51,026 nt of DNA from Paracoccaceae bacterium (GCA_007134865.1 SLJW01000095.1:1-51026); one strand, 5' to 3'; positions 30,404 to 40,753 are shown, counted from the first letter of the stretch. Notes: generated from the letters alone by a model not told the origin. Program-made: numbers and translations.

Positions 30404-31582
30404 CTATTCTGCGCTGATCGCGTGCGAATAGCGCGGGGGCGTGTCCTGCGCCATGGGCTCGTCATCCTCGGGCGGCAGGAGTGGAAATTCTTCCTCCGGC
30501 AGGCCCTCGCGCGAGAGCAGCACGGCCACGGGCCGCGCGGCCGGGATATGCGAGCAGACGATCATCACCGCCACCATGAAGGGCACGGCCAGGAACATCC
30601 CCGGAACCCCCCAGACCGCCCCCCAGAAGGCCAGCGAGATGATGATGCCGAAAGACGAGAGCCGCAGCGTCTTGCCCATCAGCATCGGGTCGATGACATT
30701 GCCGAGCAGAAACTGCGTCATCCCTGCCAGCACGAAGATAAGCACGGCGGTTTGCGGCTCTGGCACCTGAATATAGGCGACCAGTGTCACCACCAGCGTG
30801 GCGATGATCGAGCCCACCGAGGGGATGAAATTCAGCACGAAGGTCAAGAGACCCATGGCCACGGCGAATTCGAGATTGAACACCCGCAGTAGCAGGAAGA
30901 TCGCCACCCCGGTCACTGTCGAGATCAGCGCCTTGACCAGCAGGTAGTGGTTCACGCGGCGGATGATCGATCCGATGATCGCGCTGACGCGCTTGGCTTG
31001 CGTCTTGTCGGCCATCAGATTCTCGAGCTTGGTGCCGAACCAGACTCGCTCTGCAAACAGGAAACCCACGAAGAGGATGATCAGCACCACTTGGCTCAGG
31101 ATCGTCCCGGCCTGGCCCGCGGCCGAGCGGAGATAGCCCGTGATCTGGATGCTGCGCACCGTCTCCAGCACTGATGCCTCGACATCTTCGCCCATCCAGG
31201 CGAACATCTGGGCAATCGCGCGTTGGGCGTCTTCAGTATAGGAGAGGGTGGTGCTCAGCACAGTGTTGATCTGCGCGATGACAAGCCCTGCAAGTGTCAA
31301 CAGCCCCGAGGCGATCAGCGCCACAGCCACGATCGAGGCCAGCCAGTTGGCAATACGGAAATGCCCGATCTGCAGGCGCGAGATCGAGTTGATCGCATCC
31401 GAGGTGAGCGAGAACAGAATGATCGCGATGGCGAGTGCGATGAGGATGAATTTTGCCTGAACCAGAAGAAACAGCACCACAGCGAAGGCGATGATCCCCA
31501 TCAGCCATGTCTGCAGGCGGAACTTCTCATTGAAGCTCAGCCGTGCCACAGAATTGGCGCTGGGTCTCGTCGGCTCGGACAT
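30404..31582 (-). CDS. AI-2E family transporter (PerM-like permease)
   Basis: 392 aa; multiple TM; LRVFNLEFAVAMGLLTFVLNFIPSVGSIIATLVVTLVAYIQ; GNVIDPMLMGKTLRLSSFGIIISLAFWGAVWGVPGMFLAVPFMVAVMIVC. Confidence 0.93.
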   Translation of the reverse strand: MSEPTRPSANSVARLSFNEKFRLQTWLMGIIAFAVVLFLLVQAKFILIALAIAIILFSLTSDAINSISRLQIGHFRIANWLASIVAVALIASGLLTLAGLVIAQINTVLSTTLSYTEDAQRAIAQMFAWMGEDVEASVLETVRSIQITGYLRSAAGQAGTILSQVVLIILFVGFLFAERVWFGTKLENLMADKTQAKRVSAIIGSIIRRVNHYLLVKALISTVTGVAIFLLLRVFNLEFAVAMGLLTFVLNFIPSVGSIIATLVVTLVAYIQVPEPQTAVLIFVLAGMTQFLLGNVIDPMLMGKTLRLSSFGIIISLAFWGAVWGVPGMFLAVPFMVAVMIVCSHIPAARPVAVLLSREGLPEEEFPLLPPEDDEPMAQDTPPRYSHAISAE

Positions 31583-31703
31583 GCGTGTTTCAGCCAGGGT
31601 TGCGCAGGTGCTCTTCTACAGTATGGGCCGAGCGTGTTGTGCAGACAAGGGCAGATGGGGTGTTTTTGATTGACAGCCCGTTTACCCGTGGTTTTTGACC
31701 ATT

Positions 31704-32588
31704 TCAGTCGCGCAAGCGCAGAAGATAGGCCGCGATGGCCTCGCGCTCGGCAGGCTCGAGTTGCTGGAGATTGGCCACCACAGCGGCCATCGTTCCACCC
31801 ACCACGTCAAACTCGGGGGTAAAACCCGTCTCGAGATAGGCGCTGATGTCGAAGGCGGTCCAGGTGAAACCCTCGCCCGCAATCGGCGGGATGCGCCCAC
31901 GTCCCGAGGGGTTGGGTGCGCCCTCCATCCAGCGCGCAGTATCGAGCGCACCAAGCATATTCCGCGGCGTGTGGCATTCGGCGCAATGCGACAGCGCCTC
32001 GACCAGATAACGACCGCGCGCCTCTTCTTCGGTCAGATCATCTGTCAGGACCCACTCTTCTTGCAGGAAGAGCGTCTTCCAAAGCCCGACCGCGCGGCGG
32101 ATATTGAAGGGAAAGCCGATGTCATGGTTGCGCGATGCTGTTTCATCACCCGGCAGGGTCATCATATAGGCATGCAGATCGGCGATATCCTGCGGCTCGG
32201 CGCGGATATAGGCGGTGTAGGGAAACGCCGGGTAATAATGCTGCCCCTCGGGCGAGACCCCGCGCATCACAGCCGTGATGAACTGTTCCTGCGTCCAGTC
32301 GCCAATGCCATGTTCGGGATCGGGACTGATATTGGGGGCGTAGAACGTGCCGAAATCCGAGACGAACTCGCGCCCGCCCGACATTACCAGCGGATCGGCC
32401 TCGCGTCCGGGCGCCATGTGGCAGGACCCGCACCCGGCGGCCAGAAAGACATCGCGCCCACGCTCAGGCTCACCATCGAGCCCGGCAAGCATCTCGCTGT
32501 CGAGGCCGCGCGGTGCGCTGAGCACCCAAAGCGCGCCAGCAGCAATCAGCCCGATCACGACGAGTATCAGCACCACGCGCCGCAGCAT
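31704..32588 (-). CDS. diheme c-type cytochrome
   Basis: N-terminal TM/signal; two CXXCH motifs (CGSCH, CAECH); FYAPNISPDPEHGIGDWTQEQFITAVMRGVSPEGQHYYPAFPY. Confidence 0.9.
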   Translation of the reverse strand: MLRRVVLILVVIGLIAAGALWVLSAPRGLDSEMLAGLDGEPERGRDVFLAAGCGSCHMAPGREADPLVMSGGREFVSDFGTFYAPNISPDPEHGIGDWTQEQFITAVMRGVSPEGQHYYPAFPYTAYIRAEPQDIADLHAYMMTLPGDETASRNHDIGFPFNIRRAVGLWKTLFLQEEWVLTDDLTEEEARGRYLVEALSHCAECHTPRNMLGALDTARWMEGAPNPSGRGRIPPIAGEGFTWTAFDISAYLETGFTPEFDVVGGTMAAVVANLQQLEPAEREAIAAYLLRLRD

Positions 32589-32610
32589 GCCGCCCCCATT
32601 CACCAAGTGA

Positions 32611-32632
32611 CCCTGCACCTTGCGGTGCAGGG
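32611..32632 (-). terminator. terminator-like hairpin between cytochrome genes
   Basis: CCCTGCACC-ttgc-GGTGCAGGG. Confidence 0.5.
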
Positions 32633-32641
32633 CCTTTCGCG

Positions 32642-33100
32642 TCAGCTTGCCTCGTCGCGATAGTCTTCATGGCAGGCCTGACAGGCGCCGCCGACAGCCA
32701 TCACGCCCGCGCGCATTTCATCCAGTCCGCTGCCCGCAACACCTTGCAGGTCTTCGACAGCTTCCTGAAGGGCCACGAATTTTGAGACGAAATCATCTAG
32801 ATTGTCCCAGATATCCGCATTGGCGCGGGTGCCTTCGGTGCTGGCACTGTCGGTGCCCTCGGGCCAGAGCCGCCCCTGATCGACGCGGGTCAGGTGAAAC
32901 AGGTTGTCGGCTGCAGTCTGCGCCATCTCGGCATCATAATCCATCCGGCCCTGCGCCATGCCGCCCATGACGCCGAAGTTATGCGCAAAGAGCTTGAATT
33001 GCCCCTGACGCGCGGCAATGGCCGGGTCCTCATCGGCAACTGCAGGTAGTGCCAGCACTACCCCCAGCACCACGCTCGCCAATGTCCTTTTCACTGCCAT
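32642..33100 (-). CDS. cytochrome c' (class II c-type cytochrome)
   Basis: Signal peptide; single C-terminal CQACH heme motif; four-helix-like sequence. Confidence 0.88.
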   Translation of the reverse strand: MAVKRTLASVVLGVVLALPAVADEDPAIAARQGQFKLFAHNFGVMGGMAQGRMDYDAEMAQTAADNLFHLTRVDQGRLWPEGTDSASTEGTRANADIWDNLDDFVSKFVALQEAVEDLQGVAGSGLDEMRAGVMAVGGACQACHEDYRDEAS

Positions 33101-33186
33101 CTCGTTCTCTCCTGTAAAGTTACGTCCTACAACATAATGACGTTAGCGTGACCGCGCACCATATCAAACACACGGCCGCGTGAGGC

Positions 33187-33723
33187 TCAGGTGAAACGCA
33201 CCTTGCCGATATAAGGCAGGTTGCGGTTGCGCTGCGCATAGTCGATCCCGTAGCCGACCACGAATTCATCCGGGATCTCGAACCCGGTCCAGCTCGCCTT
33301 GATCTCGACCTCGCGGCGCGAGGGCTTGTCCAGAAGCGCGCAGACCTCCAGCCGGGCCGGGTTGCGCGCCAGCAGGATGTGCAGCACATGGTTGAGCGTG
33401 AAGCCGGTGTCGACGATATCCTCCACCAGCAGCACATCGCGCCCCTCGATCTTGCCCGAGAGGTCCTTGAGAATGCGCACCTCGCGCGACGAGGTCATGC
33501 CATCGCCATAGGACGAGGCTTCCAGAAAATCGACCTCCACCGGCAGGTCGATCTCGCGCACCAGATCGGCGATGAAGACGAAAGAGCCGCGCAAGAGCCC
33601 CACCACCACCAGCTTTTCGGTGCCCGCAAAGGCGCGGGTGATCTCTTCGGCCAGTTCCTCGACCCGCGCGGCGATCTGTTTCGCACTGATCATCTGGTCG
33701 ATGACATATGGTTTCTGCGTCAT
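33187..33723 (-). CDS. hpt: hypoxanthine phosphoribosyltransferase
   Basis: [83 protein letters not shown]. Confidence 0.95.
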   Translation of the reverse strand: MTQKPYVIDQMISAKQIAARVEELAEEITRAFAGTEKLVVVGLLRGSFVFIADLVREIDLPVEVDFLEASSYGDGMTSSREVRILKDLSGKIEGRDVLLVEDIVDTGFTLNHVLHILLARNPARLEVCALLDKPSRREVEIKASWTGFEIPDEFVVGYGIDYAQRNRNLPYIGKVRFT

Positions 33724-33804
33724 TTCGGCCCCTTCATGCGGCTGCCCCTTGATTTTTCGGCCCGACTTTAGGACATAGCCGCGCAGTCTCACAAGAGCGC
33801 CCGC

Positions 33805-34251
33805 ATGCCGAGCCACCGCGAACATCGCCATATGCCCTATACTGCGTCACAGATCTTCGATCTGGTGGCCGACGTGGCGCGTTACCCTGAGTTCCTGCCC
33901 TGGACCGCCGCTGCCCGCATCCGCTCGCGCAAACCCATCGAGGGCGGCGAGGAGATCGAGGCCGATCTGGTGATCTCCTTCAAGGTGTTCCGCGAACGCT
34001 TCGGCAGCCGCGTGCAGCTTTACCCCGAGGCCGGGCGTATCGACACGACCTATCTCGACGGCCCGTTCAAATACATGATCTCGCATTGGGAGGTGCGCGA
34101 TGCCGAGGGCGGCGGCTGCATCGTTGATTTCTCGGTCGATTTCGAATTCCGCAACGCGATGCTGCAACGGCTGGTCGGCGTGGTGTTCGACCAGGCCATG
34201 CGCCGGGTGGTGGGCGCGTTCGAGGCAAGGGCGAAGGCGCTTTACGGGTAG
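33805..34251 (+). CDS. type II toxin-antitoxin RatA/COQ10-like SRPBCC protein
   Basis: [30 protein letters not shown]...[30 protein letters not shown]...[44 protein letters not shown]. Confidence 0.92.
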   Translation: MPSHREHRHMPYTASQIFDLVADVARYPEFLPWTAAARIRSRKPIEGGEEIEADLVISFKVFRERFGSRVQLYPEAGRIDTTYLDGPFKYMISHWEVRDAEGGGCIVDFSVDFEFRNAMLQRLVGVVFDQAMRRVVGAFEARAKALYG

Positions 34252-34288
34252 GGCGCTTGTGGCTAGCCTGCCCGGGAAAGGGGCGGGT

Positions 34289-35446
34289 ATGCGGGTTAAG
34301 GATATCAAGGATCGCGAGAGCCTGCAGGCATGGCTGGAGGCCCTGCCGCAGGGGACCGAGGCCGAGCGTGAAGAGGCGCGGCGCTGGGCGGTGGCGATTG
34401 CGCATCGCGCGGCGATGCGGGTGTTGCCGGTGTTCTGGGGCTGGAGCCTGAGCGCGCCCGCACGCAAACGAGAAGTGACAGCCCTACCGATATTGCGCTC
34501 CAGTTTGGTTTCCGGTGTTGCCGCAATCCGTCTAACGTCTGAAATCAACAGTGCAAACGCCTTTGCAGCAAGGGCTATTCATGTACCAAAAAATGCTCTA
34601 GCCCTTCGTCGTGCCCAGGCCTATCAGGCTTCTAACGCCGTTGAGGCCACTTCGATGGCAGCCGATGTCGCGGCTGCTTTCGATACAGCGACTTACGTTG
34701 CTAATGCCGTCGGGGCCGTTGGCTTTTCCACTACTAACTCAGCCCGAAGGTTCAAGATGGTTCGCGCCGATTGCTCCGCACTGTCGCAAAATGAAGCACT
34801 CGATCTCATGCCCCTTTGGCAGGACGAAAACCGGCTCACCCAACTCTGGGCCGACACAAGCCCGCAAATTCTCGCCCAGGGCGAGGGCTGGCGCTTCTGG
34901 GTGGACTGGTATGACAACGCCCTCCACGGCCGCCCGCAGGATGACGATCTGCTCACCAAGATCGCCCTGATCGCCTCCGAAGACTGGGACAAGGGCGCCG
35001 ATCACGTCAATGCGCTGATCCGGCGGATCATCGAGCAACACCGCCTTGCCAATGAAGCGCGCGCGCTCAAGGAAGAAGTCGCGCAACTCAAACGCCAACT
35101 CGACGCCATCGAGCAACGCAGCCACAACAACCCGCCCGAACTGGTCGATTACACCATTGCCACGCGCGAACAGGTCACGATCATCTGGGCCGTGCTCGAT
35201 GAGGCAGAGCAGGAACTCGAAAAGCCAGACCCTGACCCCGGCACCCTCGCGCGGGTCGGTCAGTTGCTGATCGACACAGCCAAGGCAATCGCAAGCTACT
35301 GCGCCTCGCTCGGGCATCTTGCGATGACCAGCGCCGTCAAGACTGCTGCCGCTGCAACGACCGGAATCATTATCGCCAGCCAGAGTGAACGCCTGCAAGC
35401 CTTCGGGCAAGCCCTTCTCCAGTTTGCCCGATCACTGGGAAACTGA
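34289..35446 (+). CDS. hypothetical protein (MRVKDIKDRESLQAWL N-terminus; C-terminal coiled-coil), internally heterogeneous in GC
   Basis: ATG 34289, 385 aa; continuous frame; WRFWVDWYDNALHGRPQDDDLLTKIALIASEDWDKGADHVNALI. Confidence 0.75.
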   Translation: MRVKDIKDRESLQAWLEALPQGTEAEREEARRWAVAIAHRAAMRVLPVFWGWSLSAPARKREVTALPILRSSLVSGVAAIRLTSEINSANAFAARAIHVPKNALALRRAQAYQASNAVEATSMAADVAAAFDTATYVANAVGAVGFSTTNSARRFKMVRADCSALSQNEALDLMPLWQDENRLTQLWADTSPQILAQGEGWRFWVDWYDNALHGRPQDDDLLTKIALIASEDWDKGADHVNALIRRIIEQHRLANEARALKEEVAQLKRQLDAIEQRSHNNPPELVDYTIATREQVTIIWAVLDEAEQELEKPDPDPGTLARVGQLLIDTAKAIASYCASLGHLAMTSAVKTAAAATTGIIIASQSERLQAFGQALLQFARSLGN

Positions 35447-35472
35447 AGCTCCCGTCATCCTGCCCCAAATCA

Positions 35473-35655
35473 TCACCGCCCCTTGGGCCCCAGCAGGAAC
35501 CACAGGATCAGCCCCACCACCGGAAAGACCAGCACCACGAGGATCCAGAGCACCTTCCGCCCCTGTGACGCGGGCGAGCCCATGATTGACACCGCCGCCC
35601 AGATCACCAGCGCCAGATGCAGGATGCCGAGAAGGCCGGAATAATTCGCATTCAT
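35473..35655 (-). CDS. PLDc_N-like small membrane protein
   Basis: 60 aa MNANYSGLLGILHLALVIWAAVSIMGSPASQGRKVLWILVVLVFPVVGLILWFLLGPKGR. Confidence 0.75.
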   Translation of the reverse strand: MNANYSGLLGILHLALVIWAAVSIMGSPASQGRKVLWILVVLVFPVVGLILWFLLGPKGR

Positions 35656-35736
35656 GGTTTCGCCTTGCCTTTACTGCCCGAAATTGCCTTGATCGGTTCA
35701 GAAGCTTTCACACTTGCACCCCAAAGGCAAACCCAT

Positions 35737-36081
35737 ATGCCCCCGCTCCACCTCACCCTCTCCACCGACCGCACCCCGGACGAAACCTCCCGCCCCGACC
35801 CCGCCAAACGCCTCCATGGCGACCCGATCCACACGACCTGGCTCCACGAGGACCGCGCACCGCTTTACGCAGGCGTCTGGCACTCCACCCCCGGCGCATG
35901 GCGCGTCCAGTATGACGAATGGGAGTATTTCCACGTCCTCGAAGGCCACGGCACCCTGACCGATGCCGAGGGCGCCACCACCCCGCTGACCCCCGGCAGC
36001 CGCCACATCATCCGCCCCGGTTTCGCGGGCATCTTCGAGGTCACCGAACCCCTCACCAAGGATTTCGTGATCCTCACCTGA
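35737..36081 (+). CDS. cupin-domain protein (DUF861-like)
   Basis: YAGVWHSTPGAWRVQYDEWEYFHVLEGHGTLTDAEGATTPLTPGSRHIIRPGFAGIFEVTEPLTKDFVIL. Confidence 0.82.
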   Translation: MPPLHLTLSTDRTPDETSRPDPAKRLHGDPIHTTWLHEDRAPLYAGVWHSTPGAWRVQYDEWEYFHVLEGHGTLTDAEGATTPLTPGSRHIIRPGFAGIFEVTEPLTKDFVILT

Positions 36082-36082
36082 G

Positions 36083-36106
36083 CCCATTTTCTTGCCCCAA
36101 ATACTC
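36083..36106 (-). repeat. recurrent intergenic motif, copy C (minus orientation)
   Basis: CCCATTTTCTTGCCCCAAATACTC, reverse complement GAGTATTTGGGGCAAGAAAATGGG, next to CCGCCGGAGGC. Confidence 0.6.
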
Positions 36107-36162
36107 CCGCCGGAGGCTTCCGCCCTCTCGACACCACCCCCCGCCCGCGCTAACCCCCAAAC

Positions 36163-37146
36163 ATGACCCCCGACCAGATCCCCATTCGCGGCACGCTCAC
36201 CGCCCAGAAACCCCTCGACAGCCTGACATGGCTGCGCGTGGGCGGGCCCGCCGACTGGCTGTTCCAGCCCGCGGATGAGGATGACCTCGCGAGCTTCCTC
36301 AAGGCGCTGGACCCGGTGATCCCCGTATTCCCCATGGGCGTCGGCTCGAACCTGATCGTGCGCGACGGGGGCTTGCGCGGGGTGGTGATCCGGCTCGGGC
36401 GCGGTTTCAACGCCATCGAAATCACCGACACGATCCGCGCTGGTGCCGCCGCGCTCGATGCCCATGTCGCCCGCAAGGCCGCCGATGCCGGGCGCGATCT
36501 GACCTTTCTGCGCACGATCCCCGGCAGTATCGGCGGGGCGGTGCGGATGAATGCGGGCTGCTACGGCACCTATGTCGCCGATCATCTGATCGAGATCACC
36601 GCCATCGACCGGCAGGGCGTGCGCCACCAGATACCTGCCAGCGCGCTCAACCTGCGCTACCGCCAGTCCGATCTGCCCGAGGGCATGGTCATCACTGCGG
36701 CCCGGCTCCACGCGCCCGAGGCCGACCCGGCAGAGCTTCATGCCCGGATGGAAGACCAGCTCGCGCGCCGCGACGCGACCCAGCCCACCAAGGAACGCAG
36801 CGCGGGCTCGACCTTTCGCAACCCGGCGGGGTTTTCCTCGACGGGCCGGGCCGATGACAGCCATGAGTTGAAGGCGTGGAAGGTGATCGAGGAGGCGGGG
36901 CTCAGGGGCGCGCGGCTGGGTGGGGCGCAGATGTCACCCAAACACCCGAATTTCCTGATCAATGCAGGTGGGGCCACAGCGACTCACCTCGAGGCGCTGG
37001 GCGAGGAAGTGCGAAAAAGGGTTTTGCAAGCGCGCGGGATTTCGCTACAGTGGGAAATCATGCGGGTTGGCGACACACTGTCCGACGCGCAGGTGCCTGA
37101 AATCGAACTCGACAATATCGAAGGCGACACGGGCGAAGCAGAATAG
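36163..37146 (+). CDS. murB: UDP-N-acetylmuramate dehydrogenase
   Basis: [23 protein letters not shown]...[21 protein letters not shown]...[15 protein letters not shown]...GSTFRNPAG...[16 protein letters not shown]. Confidence 0.96.
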   Translation: MTPDQIPIRGTLTAQKPLDSLTWLRVGGPADWLFQPADEDDLASFLKALDPVIPVFPMGVGSNLIVRDGGLRGVVIRLGRGFNAIEITDTIRAGAAALDAHVARKAADAGRDLTFLRTIPGSIGGAVRMNAGCYGTYVADHLIEITAIDRQGVRHQIPASALNLRYRQSDLPEGMVITAARLHAPEADPAELHARMEDQLARRDATQPTKERSAGSTFRNPAGFSSTGRADDSHELKAWKVIEEAGLRGARLGGAQMSPKHPNFLINAGGATATHLEALGEEVRKRVLQARGISLQWEIMRVGDTLSDAQVPEIELDNIEGDTGEAE

Positions 37147-37194
37147 CCCCGGCAAACGGGGCAAACGGGCCACAAAGGTCCAGAGGCAGTGGGA

Positions 37195-38115
37195 ATGGGC
37201 ATGTCGAGCAGGGCAGCCCCCCGGATATGTGTGCTCAAGGGCGGACTCTCGGCTGAACGCGAGGTCTCGCTGTCCACGGGGCACGAATGCGCGAAAGCGC
37301 TGCGGGTGGCGGGTTATGAGGTGATCGAACTGGATGCGCGCGGCGATGTCGTGCAGCGTCTGGTCGAGATCGCGCCCGATATCGTGTTCAATGCATTGCA
37401 TGGCCGCTTTGGCGAGGATGGCTGTATTCAGGGCATCCTCGAATGGCTGCGTATCCCCTATACGCATTCGGGAGTGCTGGCCTCGGCGCTGGCGATGGAC
37501 AAGGCGCGCTCGAAGGCGGCCTTTGTCGAGGCGGGCCTGCCTGTGGTGACAAGCCTGATTGCAGCCAAAGAGGATGTGATGGCGGGCCACCTGATGGACC
37601 CGCCCTATGTCGTGAAGCCGAACAACGAAGGGTCGTCCGTCGGGGTCTATCTGGTGCATGAGGCCGCGAACGGCCCGCCCCGGCTTGACGCCGATATGCC
37701 CGCGCAGGTGATGGTCGAGGCCTATGCGCCGGGGCGCGAACTGACCACCACCGTGATGGGCGACCGCGCGCTGACCGTGACCGATATCGTCACCGAGGGC
37801 TGGTATGATTACGAGGCGAAATACACCCCCGGCGGTTCGCGCCATCTGCTGCCCGCCGAGATACCGCAAGAGATTTTCGACGCCTGCCTCGATTACGCGC
37901 TGCGCGCGCATCGCGCGCTGGGCTGTCAGGGTGTCTCGCGCACTGATTACCGCTGGGACGAGGCGCGTGGGCTTGATGGGCTGATCCTGCTCGAAACCAA
38001 TACCCAGCCCGGCATGACGCCCACCTCGCTCTCGCCCGAACAGGCCGCGCATTGCGGCATCAGCTTTTCCGATTTCTGCCGCTGGATCGTGGAGGATGCC
38101 TCATGCGACCGGTAG
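37195..38115 (+). CDS. ddl: D-alanine--D-alanine ligase
   Basis: KGGLSAEREVSLSTG...ALHGRFGEDGCIQGILEWLRIPYTHSGVLASALAMDK...VVKPNNEGSSVGVYLV...LLETNTQPGMTPTSLSPEQA. Confidence 0.96.
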   Translation: MGMSSRAAPRICVLKGGLSAEREVSLSTGHECAKALRVAGYEVIELDARGDVVQRLVEIAPDIVFNALHGRFGEDGCIQGILEWLRIPYTHSGVLASALAMDKARSKAAFVEAGLPVVTSLIAAKEDVMAGHLMDPPYVVKPNNEGSSVGVYLVHEAANGPPRLDADMPAQVMVEAYAPGRELTTTVMGDRALTVTDIVTEGWYDYEAKYTPGGSRHLLPAEIPQEIFDACLDYALRAHRALGCQGVSRTDYRWDEARGLDGLILLETNTQPGMTPTSLSPEQAAHCGISFSDFCRWIVEDASCDR

Positions 38116-39404
38116 CGCCTCTCGACCAGCCGCAGGACCCCTGTTTCACACGCGGCGAGGATCGCGACGCGGATGCGCCGGTCTCGGCGCTCACCGATGC
38201 GGGCAGCTTTTGGGACCATCTCGGCGCAACGAGGGCCGAGGAATATGCGACCGAGGACATCCTGCCCGGCGTGCCTGCGCCCTTGCTCCAGCCGACGCCG
38301 GAGCCTGTCATCCCGCCATTGAGCGATATGCCCGACACGACATCGGCCAGTCTCACTGATCTGTTGCAGGCGCATGATCTGGAGTTCAGTGAGACCCCGG
38401 TCGAGGACCTCGCCACAGGCATGACGAGCCCGGTTGCGCTGAACGCGGGCGAGGGTCTGGACCTGGACGAGGCGCATCTGCCGCCAGTCGCCCCGTTCGC
38501 CTCTGACCTGTCTCTGACGCCCGCGCGCAAACAGCGCTTGGCATCGCTGCGTTGGGGCGCTGCGCGCTCTGGGACCAGCCGCCTGGGCTACCGGCTGCAA
38601 CGTATCTGGCTGACACCGGTCTACCGCGCTGCGCTGAAGCTCGGCACACCAATCCTCGTGGTCGCCCTGGCGGCTGGCGCGTTCTTCAGTGACGAGGCGC
38701 GGCGCAGTGCTGTTCTCGAGGCGGTCGAGACGACGCGAATGGCCTTTATCGAGCGCCCGGAATTCATGGTGACTGACCTGAAACTGCCCGAAGTCACGCC
38801 CGAACTGGAAGTGGCGCTGACCGAAAAGCTCGACCTGTCGCTGCCGCAATCCTCTTTCATGCTCGATTTGGATGCGTTGCGCGTGCAAGTCGAAGAACTC
38901 GATTGGGTGCGTTCGGCTGATCTGCGCCTGATGGCCGAGGGGGTTTTGTCCGTCACGATCACCGAGCGCGTGCCCGCACTTCTCTGGCGTTCGGGCGAGG
39001 GGCTGGAATTGCTCGATACCGAAGGGGTGCGGGTCGCTTTTGTCACTCATCGCGGGGCGCGCCCCGATCTGCCGCTGATCGCCGGGCTTGGCGCTGATGG
39101 CCATGTCGCCGACGCGATGGAACTCCTTGACGCAGCATCGCCGCTTGGCGAGCGCGTGCGCGGCTTGGTGCGCGTGGGCGAGAGGCGCTGGGATGTGGTG
39201 CTTGATCGTGACCAGCGCATCAAACTGCCCGAGCGTGGCGCGCTGGCGGCGCTGGAGCGTGTGATCGCGCTCGAGCATGCGCAGGACCTTCTGGCACGCG
39301 ACCTGATCATTGCCGACATGCGCAACCCGACCCGCCCGGTTCTTCAGATCAGCGCAGGGGCGATGGACACCCTGCGCGACATTCGTTCTCAGACGAGGGA
39401 GTAA
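38103..39404 (+). CDS. ftsQ: cell division protein FtsQ
   Basis: Single TM then POTRA-like region; LDWVRSADLRLMAEGVLSVTITERVPALLWRSGEGLELLDTEGVRVAFV; between ddl and ftsA. Confidence 0.9.
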   Translation: MRPVAPLDQPQDPCFTRGEDRDADAPVSALTDAGSFWDHLGATRAEEYATEDILPGVPAPLLQPTPEPVIPPLSDMPDTTSASLTDLLQAHDLEFSETPVEDLATGMTSPVALNAGEGLDLDEAHLPPVAPFASDLSLTPARKQRLASLRWGAARSGTSRLGYRLQRIWLTPVYRAALKLGTPILVVALAAGAFFSDEARRSAVLEAVETTRMAFIERPEFMVTDLKLPEVTPELEVALTEKLDLSLPQSSFMLDLDALRVQVEELDWVRSADLRLMAEGVLSVTITERVPALLWRSGEGLELLDTEGVRVAFVTHRGARPDLPLIAGLGADGHVADAMELLDAASPLGERVRGLVRVGERRWDVVLDRDQRIKLPERGALAALERVIALEHAQDLLARDLIIADMRNPTRPVLQISAGAMDTLRDIRSQTRE

Positions 39405-39410
39405 TCCAGC

Positions 39411-40745
39411 ATGCTTGACCCCTATGCCTCTCAGCGTGCCATGCGGCAGTTTCGCCGTGTTGCCATGCAGCGCGGTGTCATCGCGGTGCTTGATATCGGT
39501 ACCTACAAGATCGCGGCGCTGGTCCTGAAACTCGACCCCGAACAGGTTGCGCCGCGCCATCCCGGCATCGGCAATATGGCGGGGCAGGCCGGGTTTCGCG
39601 TGATCGGGGCAGGCACCACGCGCTCGCGCGGGGTGCGCTTCGGCGAAGTGTCAGCCATGGCCGAGACCGAAAGCGCCATCCGCACCGCACTTCAGGCCGC
39701 GCAGAAGATGGCACAGACGCGGGTGGATCATGTCATCGTGTCGCTGGCGGGGGGTAATCTGCGGTCGTATGGGCTGGCGGGCGAGGTCGAGATCGATGGC
39801 GACACCGTGGCCGAGAATGACATCGCCCGCGTGATGGCCGCCGCCGAGATGCCGGATTTCGGGCATAATCGCGATGTGCTCCATGCCCAGCCGATCAATT
39901 TCGCGCTCGACCATCGCACCGGGCTGTCGGATCCGCGCGGCCAGATCGGGCGCAGGCTGGCTTGTGACATGCATCTGGTGACGGTCGATTCCAGCCTGAT
40001 CCAGAACATCTGCAACTGTCTCAGGCGCTGCGATGTCGAGTTGTCGGGGATCGTGGCGAGCGCTTATGCCTCGGGCATGGCCGCGCTGGTCGAGGACGAG
40101 CAGGAACTGGGCGCGGCCTGCATCGATCTGGGGGCAGGCTCCACAAGCCTTTCGGTCTTTATCAAGAAACACATGATCTACGCCGACACAGTGCGCATGG
40201 GTGGCGCGCATGTGACCTCGGATATTTCCAAGGGCTTGCAGATCGATTTCGGCATGGCCGAGCGGATCAAGACCGTGCATGGCGGGGTGCAGGCGACCTC
40301 GATGGACGATCGCGAGATGATCGAGTTGTCGGGCGACTCCGGCGATTGGGACAAGGACCGCCGCCGCGTCAGTCGGGCCGAACTGATCGGGATCATGCGG
40401 CCGCGGATCGAAGAAATTCTTGAGGAAGCGCGGGCGCGCCTCGACTCTGCCGGGTTCAACCATCTGCCCAGCCAGCAGGTCGTGCTTACAGGCGGTGCGG
40501 CGCAGGTGCCAGGGGTCGACGGTCTGGCAGCGCGCATCTTCGGCCAGCAAGTGCGGTTGGGTCGCCCTGTGCGCGTGCGCGGACTACCGCAGGCAGCGTC
40601 CGGCCCGGCCTTTGCCTGCGCCGTCGGTCTGAGCCTTCTGGCCACGCATCCTCAGGATGAGTGGTGGGACTTCGATTTGCCGGTCGAAAGCTACCCTGCG
40701 CGCTCGCTCAAGCGGGCTGTAAAGTGGTTTCGTGACAACTGGTAA
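39411..40745 (+). CDS. ftsA: cell division protein FtsA
   Basis: VLDIGTYKIAALV...GGNLRSYGLAGEVEIDGDTVAENDIARVM...CIDLGAGSTSLSVFIKKHMIYADTVRMGGAHVTSDISKGL...VVLTGGAAQVPGVDGLAARIFG. Confidence 0.96.
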   Translation: MLDPYASQRAMRQFRRVAMQRGVIAVLDIGTYKIAALVLKLDPEQVAPRHPGIGNMAGQAGFRVIGAGTTRSRGVRFGEVSAMAETESAIRTALQAAQKMAQTRVDHVIVSLAGGNLRSYGLAGEVEIDGDTVAENDIARVMAAAEMPDFGHNRDVLHAQPINFALDHRTGLSDPRGQIGRRLACDMHLVTVDSSLIQNICNCLRRCDVELSGIVASAYASGMAALVEDEQELGAACIDLGAGSTSLSVFIKKHMIYADTVRMGGAHVTSDISKGLQIDFGMAERIKTVHGGVQATSMDDREMIELSGDSGDWDKDRRRVSRAELIGIMRPRIEEILEEARARLDSAGFNHLPSQQVVLTGGAAQVPGVDGLAARIFGQQVRLGRPVRVRGLPQAASGPAFACAVGLSLLATHPQDEWWDFDLPVESYPARSLKRAVKWFRDNW

Positions 40746-40753
40746 CCGCAAAA

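Noticed and set aside
30184-30417. 77-aa ORF between TRAP permease and AI-2E gene
   Set aside because: Arg/Pro/Gly-rich, overlaps GC hairpins and the AI-2E stop; no RBS or recognisable features.
33805-34251. RatA-like protein as part of a toxin-antitoxin system
   Set aside because: No RatB-like partner is adjacent; the sequence fits a COQ10/START-type housekeeping protein common in alphaproteobacteria.
37947-39560. 537-aa minus-strand ORF opposite ftsQ
   Set aside because: Antisense shadow spanning three plus-strand genes.
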